Shown: piece after piece, positions 23,180 through 30,730 of the stretch
How positions within the stretch are numbered: position 1 is the stretch's first letter
How the letters are laid out: each line of letters opens with the position of its first letter
Source of the DNA: JAFLUQ01 sp964537995
GTDB taxonomy: Bacteria; Bacillota; Clostridia; UMGS1883
Assembly (NCBI GenBank): GCA_964537995.1
Contig: CAZICW010000008.1
Span: 1-45,101 of the forward strand
Direction of reading: 5' to 3'
Length of the DNA: 45,101 nt
Program-made: the position numbers and the translations under genes
Notes under the pieces: model-generated
Seen by the model: the letters and a program-made list of their open reading frames with translations, nothing else
Databases searched by the model: none
Told to the model about the DNA's origin: nothing

Positions 23180-23593
23180 ATGGCAGATGGCTTTATTGCT
23201 TCCGAAAACGGTGCCATCAGAATTTCCGAGGAGGTTTTGACGCGGATAAGCTCAATTGCCGCCCGGGAAATTGACGGAGTTGTCGCTCTCGGAACGCCGA
23301 GCGGTTCGCTGGGTGAGTTCCTCGGAAAGAAGAATCAATTCAAGGGAATTAAGGTGGAGCTTGGCGAAAACAGCGCCGAAATTGATATTCATATAAGCGT
23401 GCGCTTTGGCGTGAAAATATGCGAGGTGGCGCGAAAGGTGCAGGAATCGGTCAAGTTCGCGCTTGAATCCTATGTCGGAATGGACAGCATTCTAATAAAT
23501 GTTTTTGTCGATGCCGTAGACCTTGAAGGCAAGGACACCGTTCCCCGCGGCGCCGACGACGAGACCGGCGAAGAGACGCCGCCGCAAAATTAA
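23180..23593 (+). CDS. Asp23/Gls24 family envelope stress response protein
   Basis: 137 residues, soluble. It shows the Asp23 pattern: ISEEVLTRISSIAAREIDGVV near the start, KGIKVELGENSAEIDIHISVRFGVKI in the middle and a helix-strand end (VQESVKFALESYVGM...INVFVDAVDL), with an acidic, disordered tail. Members (YqhY/AmaP partners in Firmicutes) are small cytoplasmic proteins linked to envelope or lipid homeostasis; the molecular role is not settled. The ATG has TGGAGGG upstream. In many Clostridia this gene follows spoIIIAH and is followed by nusB; here a sugar isomerase gene comes next. Confidence 0.92.
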   Translation: MADGFIASENGAIRISEEVLTRISSIAAREIDGVVALGTPSGSLGEFLGKKNQFKGIKVELGENSAEIDIHISVRFGVKICEVARKVQESVKFALESYVGMDSILINVFVDAVDLEGKDTVPRGADDETGEETPPQN

Positions 23594-23608
23594 AGAAACG
23601 CCGGAATA

Positions 23609-23636
23609 TTGATTTCCCTTACAGACATCGTAAAGT
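23609..23636 (+). promoter_or_regulatory. Weak candidate promoter for the sugar isomerase unit
   Basis: TTGATT (23609-23614), 16-base spacer, TAAAGT (23631-23636). Each box matches four of six positions. No better candidate is seen in the 90 bases between asp23 and the isomerase gene, and no terminator either, so read-through from asp23 is possible. Confidence 0.25.
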
Positions 23637-23683
23637 GCTTTGAACGAAAAAACAAATAAAAACACATGAAGGAGAAAATAACC

Positions 23684-25168
23684 ATGATTAACATTCCCAA
23701 AATCAAGGTCGGAATCGTTGCGGTGAGCCGCGACTGTTTCCCCGAATCACTTTCGGTTTCCAGAAGGAAAGCTCTTGTTGACGCATACACCGCAAAGTAC
23801 GGCGCGGAGGATATTTACGAATGTCCCGTCTGTATTGTGGAAAGCGAAATACACATGAAGCAGGCTCTTGCCGACATCAAGGCGGCGGGCTGCAACGCGC
23901 TCTGCGTATATCTTGGGAACTTCGGCCCCGAAATTTCGGAAACCATGCTTGCTCAGCAATTTGACGGGCCGAAGATGTTTGTTGCCGCCGCCGAGGAAAA
24001 TATAGGCTGTCTTTCCGACGACCGCGGCGACGCTTACTGCGGTATGCTCAACGCCAGCTATAACCTGAAGCTGCGCGGCGTAAACGCCTATATTCCCGAA
24101 TATCCCGTCGGAACGGCTGAGGAATGCGCCGATATGATTAACGAATTTCTTCCTGTTGCAAGAGCCGTTGAAGGGCTGAGAAATCTTAAAATCATATCCT
24201 TCGGCCCCCGTCCGCTCAACTTCCTTGCCTGCAACGCTCCCATTTATCAGCTCTATAAGCTGGGCGTTGAAATTGAAGAAAATTCCGAGCTTGACCTCTT
24301 TGAGGCATACAATAATCACGCGGACGATGAAAGGATTCCCGCTGTTGTCGCCGATATGGAAAAGGAACTCGGCGGCGGGAACACAAAGCCCGAAGTGCTT
24401 CCCAAGCTTGCGCAGTATGAGCTTACGCTTCTGGATTGGATTGACGCTCACAAGGGGTCAAAGGCTTATGTCGCAATTGCCGGAAAATGCTGGCCCGCTT
24501 TCCAGACCCAGTTCGGCTTTGTTCCCTGCTATGTAAACAGCCGCCTTACGGGAAGGGGAATCCCTGTCTCCTGTGAGGTTGACATTTACGGAACGCTCAG
24601 CGAATACATAGGAATTTGCGTAAGTCAGGACGCGGTTACGCTTCTTGATATAAATAATTCCGTTCCGGCCGATATGTATAAGCAGGACATCGAGGGCAGG
24701 TTTAATTATACTCACAAGGACACCTTCATGGGCTTCCACTGCGGAAACACCTGCTCGTCCAAGCTTGCCGCCTGCTCGATGAAGTATCAGAAAATTATGG
24801 CGAGAAGTCTTCCCGTCGAGGTTACGAACGGTACGCTTGAAGGCAACATAGCCCCGGGCGACATTACCTTTTTCCGCCTTCAGTCCACTGCCGACAGCAA
24901 GCTGAGAGCTTATGTCGCCAACGGCGAGGTGCTTCCCGTCGCAGCGCGCTCCTTCGGCTCTATCGGCGTGTTTGCAATTCCGGAAATGGGACGCTTCTAC
25001 CGTCATGTGCTTATTGAAAAGAACTTCCCTCACCACGGCGCCGTTGCTTTCGGTCATTACGGAAAGGCTTTGTTTGAAGTGTTCAAATACATAGGCGTTC
25101 CCGCTGAGGATATAGGCTTCAATCAGCCGAAGGGTATGCTTTACAGGACGGAGAACCCGTTTGCGTAG
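23684..25168 (+). CDS. L-fucose/L-arabinose isomerase family protein
   Basis: 494 residues, cytoplasmic. The N-terminal half is an alpha/beta domain (KVGIVAVSRDCFPESL, ALCVYLGNFGPE, IISFGPRPLNF). The second half has CEVDIYG with Glu298 and LLDINNS with Asp322. The 24-residue spacing equals that of two metal ligands of E. coli L-fucose isomerase (Glu337 and Asp361, from memory), and a His pair near 450 (FPHHGAVAFGH) could supply the third ligand. Such enzymes interconvert aldose and ketose forms of L-sugars with Mn2+. With araD directly downstream, L-arabinose to L-ribulose is a reasonable guess but not proven; many members of this family have untested substrates. ATG 23684 follows GAAGGAG. 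Confidence 0.85.
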   Translation: MINIPKIKVGIVAVSRDCFPESLSVSRRKALVDAYTAKYGAEDIYECPVCIVESEIHMKQALADIKAAGCNALCVYLGNFGPEISETMLAQQFDGPKMFVAAAEENIGCLSDDRGDAYCGMLNASYNLKLRGVNAYIPEYPVGTAEECADMINEFLPVARAVEGLRNLKIISFGPRPLNFLACNAPIYQLYKLGVEIEENSELDLFEAYNNHADDERIPAVVADMEKELGGGNTKPEVLPKLAQYELTLLDWIDAHKGSKAYVAIAGKCWPAFQTQFGFVPCYVNSRLTGRGIPVSCEVDIYGTLSEYIGICVSQDAVTLLDINNSVPADMYKQDIEGRFNYTHKDTFMGFHCGNTCSSKLAACSMKYQKIMARSLPVEVTNGTLEGNIAPGDITFFRLQSTADSKLRAYVANGEVLPVAARSFGSIGVFAIPEMGRFYRHVLIEKNFPHHGAVAFGHYGKALFEVFKYIGVPAEDIGFNQPKGMLYRTENPFA

Positions 25169-25183
25169 CAAGGAGTGATAAAA

Positions 25184-25882
25184 ATGCTTGAAGAACTTAA
25201 GGAAATTGTGCTTCGCGCCAATTTAGAGCTTCCGAAAAAAAATCTCGTGACCTATACTTGGGGCAATGTAAGCGGCATTGACCGTGAAAAAGGGCTTGTT
25301 GTCATTAAGCCGAGCGGCGTTCCGTATGAGGAGCTTAAAGCCGAGGATATGGTCGTTCTTGACATGGACGGCAATAAGGTGGAGGGTGATTTGCGCCCGT
25401 CCAGCGATACGCCGACGCACATAGCGCTTTATAAAGAATATCCCGCGCTCGGCGGCGTTGTGCATACACATTCACGCTACGCCACAATCTGGGCGCAGGC
25501 GGGGAAGAGTATTCCTCCTCTCGGGACAACCCATGCCGACTATTTTTACGGCGCGATTCCCTGCACGCGATCCCTGACAAAAGAGGAAATCGAAGGGGAC
25601 TATGAGCTGAACACCGGAAAGGTTATAATTGAGACTTTCAACAATAACAACATAAATCCCGTCTATGTTCCGGGGGTTGTGGTTCATTCGCACGGCCCGT
25701 TTTCATGGGGCAAAAATCCCGATGAAGCCGTCCACAACGCGGTCGTTATGGAAGAAGTCGGAATGATGGCGCTTAACACCAAGCTGCTCAATCCGTCGAT
25801 TCCGGATGTTGACGCTTTCCTGTTGGACAAGCATTTCATGCGTAAGCACGGAGCCAACGCCTATTACGGTCAGTCGAGGTGA
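25184..25882 (+). CDS. araD: L-ribulose-5-phosphate 4-epimerase (class II aldolase family)
   Basis: 232 residues. It converts L-ribulose 5-phosphate to D-xylulose 5-phosphate, feeding the pentose phosphate pathway. The zinc ligands His94, His96 and His170 and the active-site residues Asp75, Asp119 and Tyr228 are each one position below the E. coli AraD numbers I recall (95, 97, 171, 76, 120, 229), which separates it from fuculose-phosphate aldolases. Other matching segments are TYTWGNVSGIDREKG, KPSGVPYEEL and GTTHADYFYGAIPCTR. ATG 25184 follows AAGGAGTG; a GTG at 25175 is also in frame. It follows the isomerase by 15 bases. No ribulokinase gene is present nearby; rpe (29202-29846) acts on related pentose phosphates but lies in another unit. 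Confidence 0.93.
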   Translation: MLEELKEIVLRANLELPKKNLVTYTWGNVSGIDREKGLVVIKPSGVPYEELKAEDMVVLDMDGNKVEGDLRPSSDTPTHIALYKEYPALGGVVHTHSRYATIWAQAGKSIPPLGTTHADYFYGAIPCTRSLTKEEIEGDYELNTGKVIIETFNNNNINPVYVPGVVVHSHGPFSWGKNPDEAVHNAVVMEEVGMMALNTKLLNPSIPDVDAFLLDKHFMRKHGANAYYGQSR

Positions 25883-25887
25883 GCGCG

Positions 25888-26145
25888 ATGGTTTACACAT
25901 ATAAGCCGAGGGGAGTTTGCTCTCAAAGCATAACTCTTGAAATAGATGAAAACCACATTCTCAAAAATGCCGAATTTGTCGGAGGCTGTAACGGCAACAC
26001 AAAGGGAATATGCAGCCTTGTGCGCGGAATGAAGGCGGAAGACGTGGTTGCGCGGCTTAAAGGCATAGATTGTCGTGGCCGCGGCACCTCATGTCCCGAC
26101 CAGCTTGCCAAAGCCGTAGAAGAAGCGATGAACAAACTCGCTTAA
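25888..26145 (+). CDS. TSCPD domain protein (TIGR03905-type)
   Basis: 85 residues. The pattern YKPRGVCSQSITLEIDENHIL, then FVGGCNGNTKGICSLVRGM, then CRGRGTSCPDQLAKAVEEA is that of small TSCPD-domain proteins. The domain is named after the T-S-C-P-D motif (visible at GTSCPDQ) and also occurs at the C-terminus of some ribonucleotide reductases. Five conserved-looking cysteines could bind metal. Its role is unknown. ATG 25888 is chosen because GAGGTGA at the araD stop is well spaced; an in-frame GTG at 25879 lies within that ribosome site. It is the last gene of the isomerase-araD unit. Confidence 0.88.
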   Translation: MVYTYKPRGVCSQSITLEIDENHILKNAEFVGGCNGNTKGICSLVRGMKAEDVVARLKGIDCRGRGTSCPDQLAKAVEEAMNKLA

Positions 26146-26177
26146 CACTGTCAAAGAACAAAAAATATCCCCAAAAA

Positions 26178-26227
26178 CAAATACCGCCGTAATGCAATAA
26201 AATGCAGACGGCGGTATTATTTTTTCA
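26178..26227. terminator. Bidirectional Rho-independent terminator
   Basis: An 11-pair stem AATACCGCCGT (26180-26190) / ACGGCGGTATT (26208-26218) with a 17-base loop. T-rich tracts follow on both strands, fitting its place between the converging TSCPD gene and the ABC permease gene. Confidence 0.88.
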
Positions 26228-26253
26228 AAATTTAATCAAACGGGCGACCAAGT

Positions 26254-26934
26254 TTATTTTATTCTTTTGTCAACGCTCTTGCTGAGTATATTTCCCGCGG
26301 TTTGGACAAGCTGAACAAGGATTACTATAAGCACGACCGTTACAAGCATAACGTCGTTTTGATAGCGGTGATAGCCATAACGGATTGCAATATCGCCAAG
26401 ACCGCCGCCGCCGAGAGCGCCTGCCATTGCGCTGTAGCCGATTATGGTTATAATTGTTACGCTCGCGCCCATAATAAGCGAAGGCACAGCCTCGCGCACA
26501 AGTACCTTTGTTATTATCTGCCATACTCCCGCGCCCATTGCTTGACTGGCTTCAATTACGCCCGCGTCAACCTCCACAAGACTGCTTTCGACCATTCGCG
26601 CCACAAAAGGCGTCGCCGCGACTACAAGCGAAACTATTGTCGCCGGAGTGCCGAGCGTTGTGCCGACAACAAATCTGATAAACGGAAACAGCGCAATCAT
26701 AAGAATAAGAAACGGTATGCTGCGCCCGATATTGACAATCCAGCCGAGCACCGAATTAAACCATAAAATAGGATGTATGCCGTTTTTCCTTGTTACAACA
26801 AAGCCTATGCCTATAGGCATACCGAAAACATAGGCAAGAAGGCTGCTGATAAACACCATTTCGAGCGTTTCGGCAATGCCGCCTATAAGCATTTCGCCGT
26901 AGGTCGAATAAAACGAAGCTATGGTTTCGAGCAA
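26254..26934 (-). CDS. metI: MetI-type ABC transporter permease
   Basis: About 226 residues with five hydrophobic segments. The order GGIAETLEMVFISSLLAYVFGMPIG, GWIVNIGRSIPFLILMIALFPF, TPFVARMVESSLVEVDAGVIEASQAMGAGVWQI (the EAA loop that contacts the ATPase) and SATYGYSAMAG-like IGYSAMAGALGGGGLGDIAIRYGYHRY is that of D-methionine permeases. I place the start at TTG 26934: GGGAGAG lies eight bases before it, exactly in the gap after the ATPase stop. ATG 26958 is an alternative that would overlap the ATPase by eight bases without a good ribosome site. Methionine or a related compound is the likely cargo. Confidence 0.9.
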   Translation of the reverse strand: MLETIASFYSTYGEMLIGGIAETLEMVFISSLLAYVFGMPIGIGFVVTRKNGIHPILWFNSVLGWIVNIGRSIPFLILMIALFPFIRFVVGTTLGTPATIVSLVVAATPFVARMVESSLVEVDAGVIEASQAMGAGVWQIITKVLVREAVPSLIMGASVTIITIIGYSAMAGALGGGGLGDIAIRYGYHRYQNDVMLVTVVLIVILVQLVQTAGNILSKSVDKRIK

Positions 26935-26950
26935 TATAATCTCTCTCCCT

Positions 26951-27718
26951 TCATTCAAGCGGCTTTGACATACTCTCGGAAAGCCCGATAAGCTGCTTGG
27001 CTATGTCCGATTTCGGATTGTACATAACCTCGCTTGTGTCTCCCTGCTCGACAATGCGTGAGCTGTCAATCACCGCTACGCGGTTGCAAAGCGCGCGGAC
27101 GACGCTCATTTCATGGGTTATTACAACAATCGTTACGCCCATGCTCCTGTTTATATCCTTTAAAAGCCGGAGTATCGAACGTGTAGTCATTGTATCAAGC
27201 GCGCTTGTGGCTTCGTCGCAGAGCAAAATTTTCGGATTTGTGGCAAGCGCGCGCGCAATTGCCACTCTTTGCCGCTGCCCGCCGCTGAGCTGTGCGGGAA
27301 AAGCGGAAGCCTTTTCCGAAAGCCCGACAATTTCCAGAAGGTCGGCAACTCTTTCCTTTGTTTTGGAGCGACGCATACCTCCCAGTTCAAGCGGAAAGGA
27401 TACGTTGTCGGCGACATTGCGCTGCATAAGCAGGTTGAACGACTGAAATATCATGCCGATTTCTCTGCGCAGCAGCATAAGCTCCTTCTTGGAAAGGGCG
27501 GTTATGTCAACGCCGTCTATGTATACCTTCCCTTCGGTGGGCGTTTCAAGCATATTCATGCAGCGGACGAGCGTGCTTTTTCCGGCTCCGCTGAGTCCTA
27601 TTATCCCGAAAATATCATTTTTATCAATTTCAAGATTTATATCTCTCAGGGCGGTAAAGGTTCCCTCTTTGGTATTAAATTCCTTTGAGAGATGCTCTAC
27701 TTTAATCAATTTTATCAC
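26951..27718 (-). CDS. metN: MetN-like ABC transporter ATP-binding protein, lacking the NIL domain
   Basis: 255 residues. All ABC ATPase elements are present: Walker A GLSGAGKST (41-49), Q-loop IFQSFNL, signature LSGGQRQR, Walker B ILLCDEATSALD and the His switch VITHE. The LRREIGMIFQSFNLL and TSALDTMTTRSILRLLKDIN segments place it close to MetN. Classical MetN is about 340 residues and carries a C-terminal NIL/ACT-like domain that binds methionine and inhibits transport; this protein stops soon after the nucleotide domain. The start is GTG 27718 with a weak AAAGAAG site; TTG 27709 is an alternative. No MetQ lipoprotein gene is nearby. It is preceded by its own promoter. Confidence 0.9.
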   Translation of the reverse strand: MIKLIKVEHLSKEFNTKEGTFTALRDINLEIDKNDIFGIIGLSGAGKSTLVRCMNMLETPTEGKVYIDGVDITALSKKELMLLRREIGMIFQSFNLLMQRNVADNVSFPLELGGMRRSKTKERVADLLEIVGLSEKASAFPAQLSGGQRQRVAIARALATNPKILLCDEATSALDTMTTRSILRLLKDINRSMGVTIVVITHEMSVVRALCNRVAVIDSSRIVEQGDTSEVMYNPKSDIAKQLIGLSESMSKPLE

Positions 27719-27738
27719 TTCTTTATGTATAATAAATC

Positions 27739-27767
27739 ATTATACTACAGTTTCCGTTTCGTTGCAA
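27739..27767 (-). promoter_or_regulatory. Sigma-A promoter for metN-metI
   Basis: Minus strand TTGCAA (27767-27762), 17-base spacer, TATAAT (27744-27739). The leader to the start codon is only about 15-20 bases, too short for a SAM riboswitch or T-box. Confidence 0.78.
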
Positions 27768-27799
27768 TAGTGATTATGCCGAAAAACTATATATTAGAC

Positions 27800-28147
27800 T
27801 CATTTTTTTTGGGGGGGGGGTGACAGGATGATTTTATCTCCCAAATAGCTGACGCAAAGCTTCGGATTTTCCGGAGTTACGCCTATTTCGGCAAGCCGCT
27901 TGTAAGGAAGGGCGATTTTACCGTAAAGTGACGAAAGTCCGTTCTTGCAAAAAGAAACGCGGACAGTTCCCTCCTGCGCGCCTCTCATGATTTCAAGCGC
28001 ACTGATTATATGCGCTGAAGTGTAGTAGCGTCTGCCGCTCGGACGGCGGAAGGCAACAAGCCGTCCCTCGTCGTCGAGACGGCGGAGCGCTCTGACGGAG
28101 ATGCCCATAAATTCGGCAAGCTCCGTTGCCGTTACTATTTTTCCCAT
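27800..28147 (-). CDS. Small helix-turn-helix (MerR-type) DNA-binding protein
   Basis: 115 residues. The N-terminal half is a MerR-like winged helix: TATELAEFMGISVRALRRLDDEGRL, then a wing with RRPSGRRYYTSAHIISAL. After that there is no long dimerising coiled coil as in classical MerR regulators, but a short strand-rich end (KLCVSYLGDKIILS). The final residues PPPQKK are encoded by a run of ten C and eight A on this strand. ATG 28147 has GGAGG nine bases upstream and lies 13 bases inside the end of the PerR gene; the longer reading to 28177 is rejected. It is probably co-expressed with PerR; its targets are unknown. No terminator is seen downstream. Confidence 0.8.
   Translation of the reverse strand: MGKIVTATELAEFMGISVRALRRLDDEGRLVAFRRPSGRRYYTSAHIISALEIMRGAQEGTVRVSFCKNGLSSLYGKIALPYKRLAEIGVTPENPKLCVSYLGDKIILSPPPQKK
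27803..27820 (+). repeat. T8-G10 homopolymer double tract
   Basis: Eight T followed directly by ten G. It covers the last codons of the small HTH gene on the other strand. Tracts this long are prone to slippage in replication and to sequencing or assembly errors, so the exact length is uncertain. Confidence 0.85.
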
Positions 28148-28548
28148 GGCAAAATTCCTCCGTTTCTGTCGGAGCATTCATCGCATATAGCTTCAAAAAT
28201 CAGACTGTGTCCCAAAATCGTCAATCCGTCCGCCTGCACCTCGGAGCAGTTTATTTCATAGGCGGGGCAAAAGTCTATGTCGAAAATGCGTCCGCAGCAT
28301 AAGCACTGAGCATGGTGATGCGGCTCGGTGCGGCAGTCGTAGCGGCAGGCGGATATGGGAGTGCGAATACGCAGTATGACACCGCTGTCCGCCATCTGGT
28401 TCAACACTCTGTATACCGTTGCGCGGCTTATCCTCGGAAATTTTTGGCGTACCCTGTCATATACGTCGTCGGCTGTCGGATGACAGGTAAGCTCTGTTAT
28501 TGCTGTATAAACCTGTTCCTTTTGAACGGTATTACGCTGACGGGTCAT
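28135..28548 (-). CDS. perR: Fur family regulator, PerR type
   Basis: 137 residues. The N-terminal winged helix includes HPTADDVYDRVRQKFPRISRATVYRVL. The regulatory metal site residues His23, Asp71, His77, His79 and Asp90 and the structural zinc cysteines 82/85 and 122/125 are all shifted by exactly 14 positions from the B. subtilis PerR residues as I recall them (37, 85, 91, 93, 104; 96/99, 136/139). Asp in place of Glu at position 90 is the mark of PerR rather than Fur. Such proteins sense peroxide by iron-catalysed oxidation of the metal-binding histidines and repress oxidative defence genes. It lies 25 bases after thiN and overlaps the HTH gene. The ATG has only a weak ribosome site (AAGGGGCTGAA). 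Confidence 0.9.
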   Translation of the reverse strand: MTRQRNTVQKEQVYTAITELTCHPTADDVYDRVRQKFPRISRATVYRVLNQMADSGVILRIRTPISACRYDCRTEPHHHAQCLCCGRIFDIDFCPAYEINCSEVQADGLTILGHSLIFEAICDECSDRNGGILPWEK

Positions 28549-28573
28549 ATGTTCAGCCCCTTATCATTTTTTA

Positions 28574-29197
28574 TTAATCGTTCGCTATATCTGCCAGAAG
28601 AACGCCGCTTGTATAGCTGATTTCTCCCCGCGAGGCGGAAAGCTCGTTGCTCACCCATATCGGATTGAAAAGCTCCGTGTCCGCGTCGGTCAGCGGATAG
28701 CGAAAGCCTCTAAGAGTCAATCCGCTCACAGGCGCAAGCGGCAAAAAAGACACGGTTGTACCTACAGGAGCGGAAATGACAGACTGCTTTTCCGCAATAA
28801 AAAGCTTGTTGTGGCTGTCTGCCATTTCTCCGCGTATTCCCATGCGGCGCATGGCTTCGAGAAGCGCAATGTTGGCGATTGTATGATCAAGCCTTGTTCC
28901 GCTTGCGCCGAGCAGCAAAATTTCCTTCGCGCCTCTTTTTTTCGCTTCAAGCACGGCGGTGTGCGTATCTGTATAGTCCTTTTCGCGCGGCAGACGCAAA
29001 ATTTCCGCGCCTTCGGGAGCTTCGCCGTTGTAGGAATCAAAATCCCCGACAATAAGTCTCGGCTTTATTCCCATTTTTTCCGCATGGTACAGTCCGCCGT
29101 CCGCGCAAATTACAAAATCGTCGCGGCGGAGGAGAGCGGCGGTAAATTTATAGTCGGAAATTGAACCCGCGCTTATAATTACAAATCTCGGTGGCAT
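28574..29197 (-). CDS. thiN: Thiamine diphosphokinase
   Basis: 207 residues, normal length. It transfers diphosphate from ATP to thiamine, giving the cofactor TPP. The catalytic-domain pattern is clear: VIISAGSISD, ICADGGLYHAEKMGIKPRLIVGDFDS, LPREKDYTDTHTAVLEA and LLGASGTRLDHTIANIALL, followed by the beta-sandwich thiamine-binding domain (GTTVSFLPLAPVSGLTLRGFRYPL, SNELS). ATG 29197 has AAGGAG at the right distance, four bases after the rpe stop; an open frame continues upstream through rpe and is ignored. The association with rsgA and rpe is common in Firmicutes. Confidence 0.95.
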   Translation of the reverse strand: MPPRFVIISAGSISDYKFTAALLRRDDFVICADGGLYHAEKMGIKPRLIVGDFDSYNGEAPEGAEILRLPREKDYTDTHTAVLEAKKRGAKEILLLGASGTRLDHTIANIALLEAMRRMGIRGEMADSHNKLFIAEKQSVISAPVGTTVSFLPLAPVSGLTLRGFRYPLTDADTELFNPIWVSNELSASRGEISYTSGVLLADIAND

Positions 29198-29201
29198 AAA
29201 A

Positions 29202-29846
29202 TCACCGCTCCTTAAACCGTCTGACCGCAAGCGCGGGATTTTCCGCGTGGTATATCGCGCTTCCGGCAACTATGACATTCGCTCCCGCGGCAGATACTTC
29301 GCGATAATTTTCAAGCGTGATTCCGCCGTCAACCTCAATGTCAATCGGACGCGAGCCTATCATTGCGCGTACGTCGCTCACCTTCCTTACTGTGGCGGGA
29401 ATGAGCTTTTGCCCGCCGAAGCCCGGATTAACGGTCATTACCAGAATCATGTCAACATCGTCCAATATGTATCTCAGAGAGCTTATATCCGTTGCGGGAT
29501 TGAGCGCTACCCCTGCTTTTTTGCCGATTGAACGTATGTATCCGAGCGCCTGCTGGAGATGCCGCTCCGCTTCGGCGTGTACGGTTATAATATCGGCTCC
29601 CGCTTCGGCAAAGGCGTCAATATGACGCTTCGGAGACTCAATCATGAGATGGCAGTCGAAAATCAGCCGCGAACTTTTTCTCAGCGACTTTACGACAGGC
29701 GGCCCGATCGTTATATTCGGCACAAAACAGCCGTCCATAACGTCAATATGGAGATAATCCGCTCCGGCTTCCTCTACAAGACGCACATTTTCGCGCAGTG
29801 CGCCGTAGTCGGCGGCGAGTATTGACGGAGAAAGCTTTATGTTCAT
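29202..29846 (-). CDS. rpe: Ribulose-phosphate 3-epimerase
   Basis: 214 residues, a TIM barrel of standard size. It interconverts D-ribulose 5-phosphate and D-xylulose 5-phosphate. Typical segments are LSPSILAADYGALRE at the start, LHIDVMDGCFVPNITIGPPVV with the metal ligands, DCHLMIESP, TVHAE, GVALNPAT, MILVMTVNPGFGGQ and the phosphate-binding EVDGGI and VAGSAIY. The ATG overlaps the rsgA stop by four bases, with AAAAGGAG upstream, so the two are probably coupled. Confidence 0.96.
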   Translation of the reverse strand: MNIKLSPSILAADYGALRENVRLVEEAGADYLHIDVMDGCFVPNITIGPPVVKSLRKSSRLIFDCHLMIESPKRHIDAFAEAGADIITVHAEAERHLQQALGYIRSIGKKAGVALNPATDISSLRYILDDVDMILVMTVNPGFGGQKLIPATVRKVSDVRAMIGSRPIDIEVDGGITLENYREVSAAGANVIVAGSAIYHAENPALAVRRFKER

Positions 29847-30730
29847 TCCTTTTGCTCCTTTTCCCATTCCTTGATATTTTTCAGAACACTGTAAATTTCT
29901 CTGTAGCTGTTTAGGCGGCTTTGCGCAATTTCCGCGTTTTTCGCGGCGGCAGCCACGGCGCAGTCCGGCTCGGCTATATGGAGACAGCCGCGAAAGCGGC
30001 ACTGCCCCTCAAAGCGGGCTATTTCGGGGAAGAGCAGCCTCAGATTTTCCGCCCTGACACCCTCGATTTCAAGCCGCGAAAAGCCCGGAGTGTCGAAAAC
30101 ATAGCCGCCGTTTGCGGCAATCAACTCCACATGACGGGTGGTATGGCGACCGCGCTCGATTTTGCTCACATCGCCAACCTCTAATTTTCGTCCGGTTATC
30201 AGGCTCAGGAGACTGGATTTCCCGACGCCGCTTAAACCCGCGAAAGCTGTGGTTTTGCCGCGAATAAGCTCGGATAGCTCCGCAAAGCCCTCGCCGCTTC
30301 GCGCACAGACGGCTACGGTTTTGTATCCGGCCTTCCTGTAGGCGGAAAGGAAATCCTCCGCTTCGGCTTTGTCCGCCAAATCGGTTTTGTTGACGCATAC
30401 CGCGGCTTCTATACCTTTCAGCTCGGCAATCACAAGCAGTTTGTCCACCAGCAGACGGTCAGGCTGCGGAGCCGCCGCCGCCGAAACCGATACAAGCATA
30501 TCAATGTTTGCCACACCGGGGCGTATCAGCGAATTTGAACGCGGATATATTTCCTCAATGCTGCCTGTTCCGTCAGCTGAAATTTCAATCGAAACTTTGT
30601 CGCCGACGATTGGGGTTACGTCTGTTTTTCGGAATTTGCCGCGCGCGCGGCACTCTATTTCGGCAGCTCCCGTATCGACGTAATAAAATCCGCCGACGCC
30701 TTTTATTATGGTTCCGTTTGACCTGCTCAA
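29843..30730 (-). CDS. rsgA: Ribosome small subunit-dependent GTPase A
   Basis: 295 residues. An N-terminal OB fold is followed by a circularly permuted GTPase, so the motifs occur in the order G4 (NKTDL), G1 (GLSGVGKSSL), G3 (DTPGF), and then a C-terminal zinc-binding part (CRFRGCLHIAEPDC). RsgA helps late maturation of the 30S subunit. The start is TTG at 30730, which overlaps the kinase stop by four bases and has GAGGT about eight bases upstream. prpC-prkC-rsgA-rpe-thiN is a common Firmicute order, and PrkC is known to phosphorylate RsgA (CpgA) in B. subtilis. Confidence 0.95.
   Translation of the reverse strand: MSRSNGTIIKGVGGFYYVDTGAAEIECRARGKFRKTDVTPIVGDKVSIEISADGTGSIEEIYPRSNSLIRPGVANIDMLVSVSAAAAPQPDRLLVDKLLVIAELKGIEAAVCVNKTDLADKAEAEDFLSAYRKAGYKTVAVCARSGEGFAELSELIRGKTTAFAGLSGVGKSSLLSLITGRKLEVGDVSKIERGRHTTRHVELIAANGGYVFDTPGFSRLEIEGVRAENLRLLFPEIARFEGQCRFRGCLHIAEPDCAVAAAAKNAEIAQSRLNSYREIYSVLKNIKEWEKEQKE

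Noticed and set aside
27719..27799. SAM riboswitch or T-box before metN
   Set aside because: The promoter is so close to the start codon that the leader has only about 15-20 bases, and no matching conserved core is visible.
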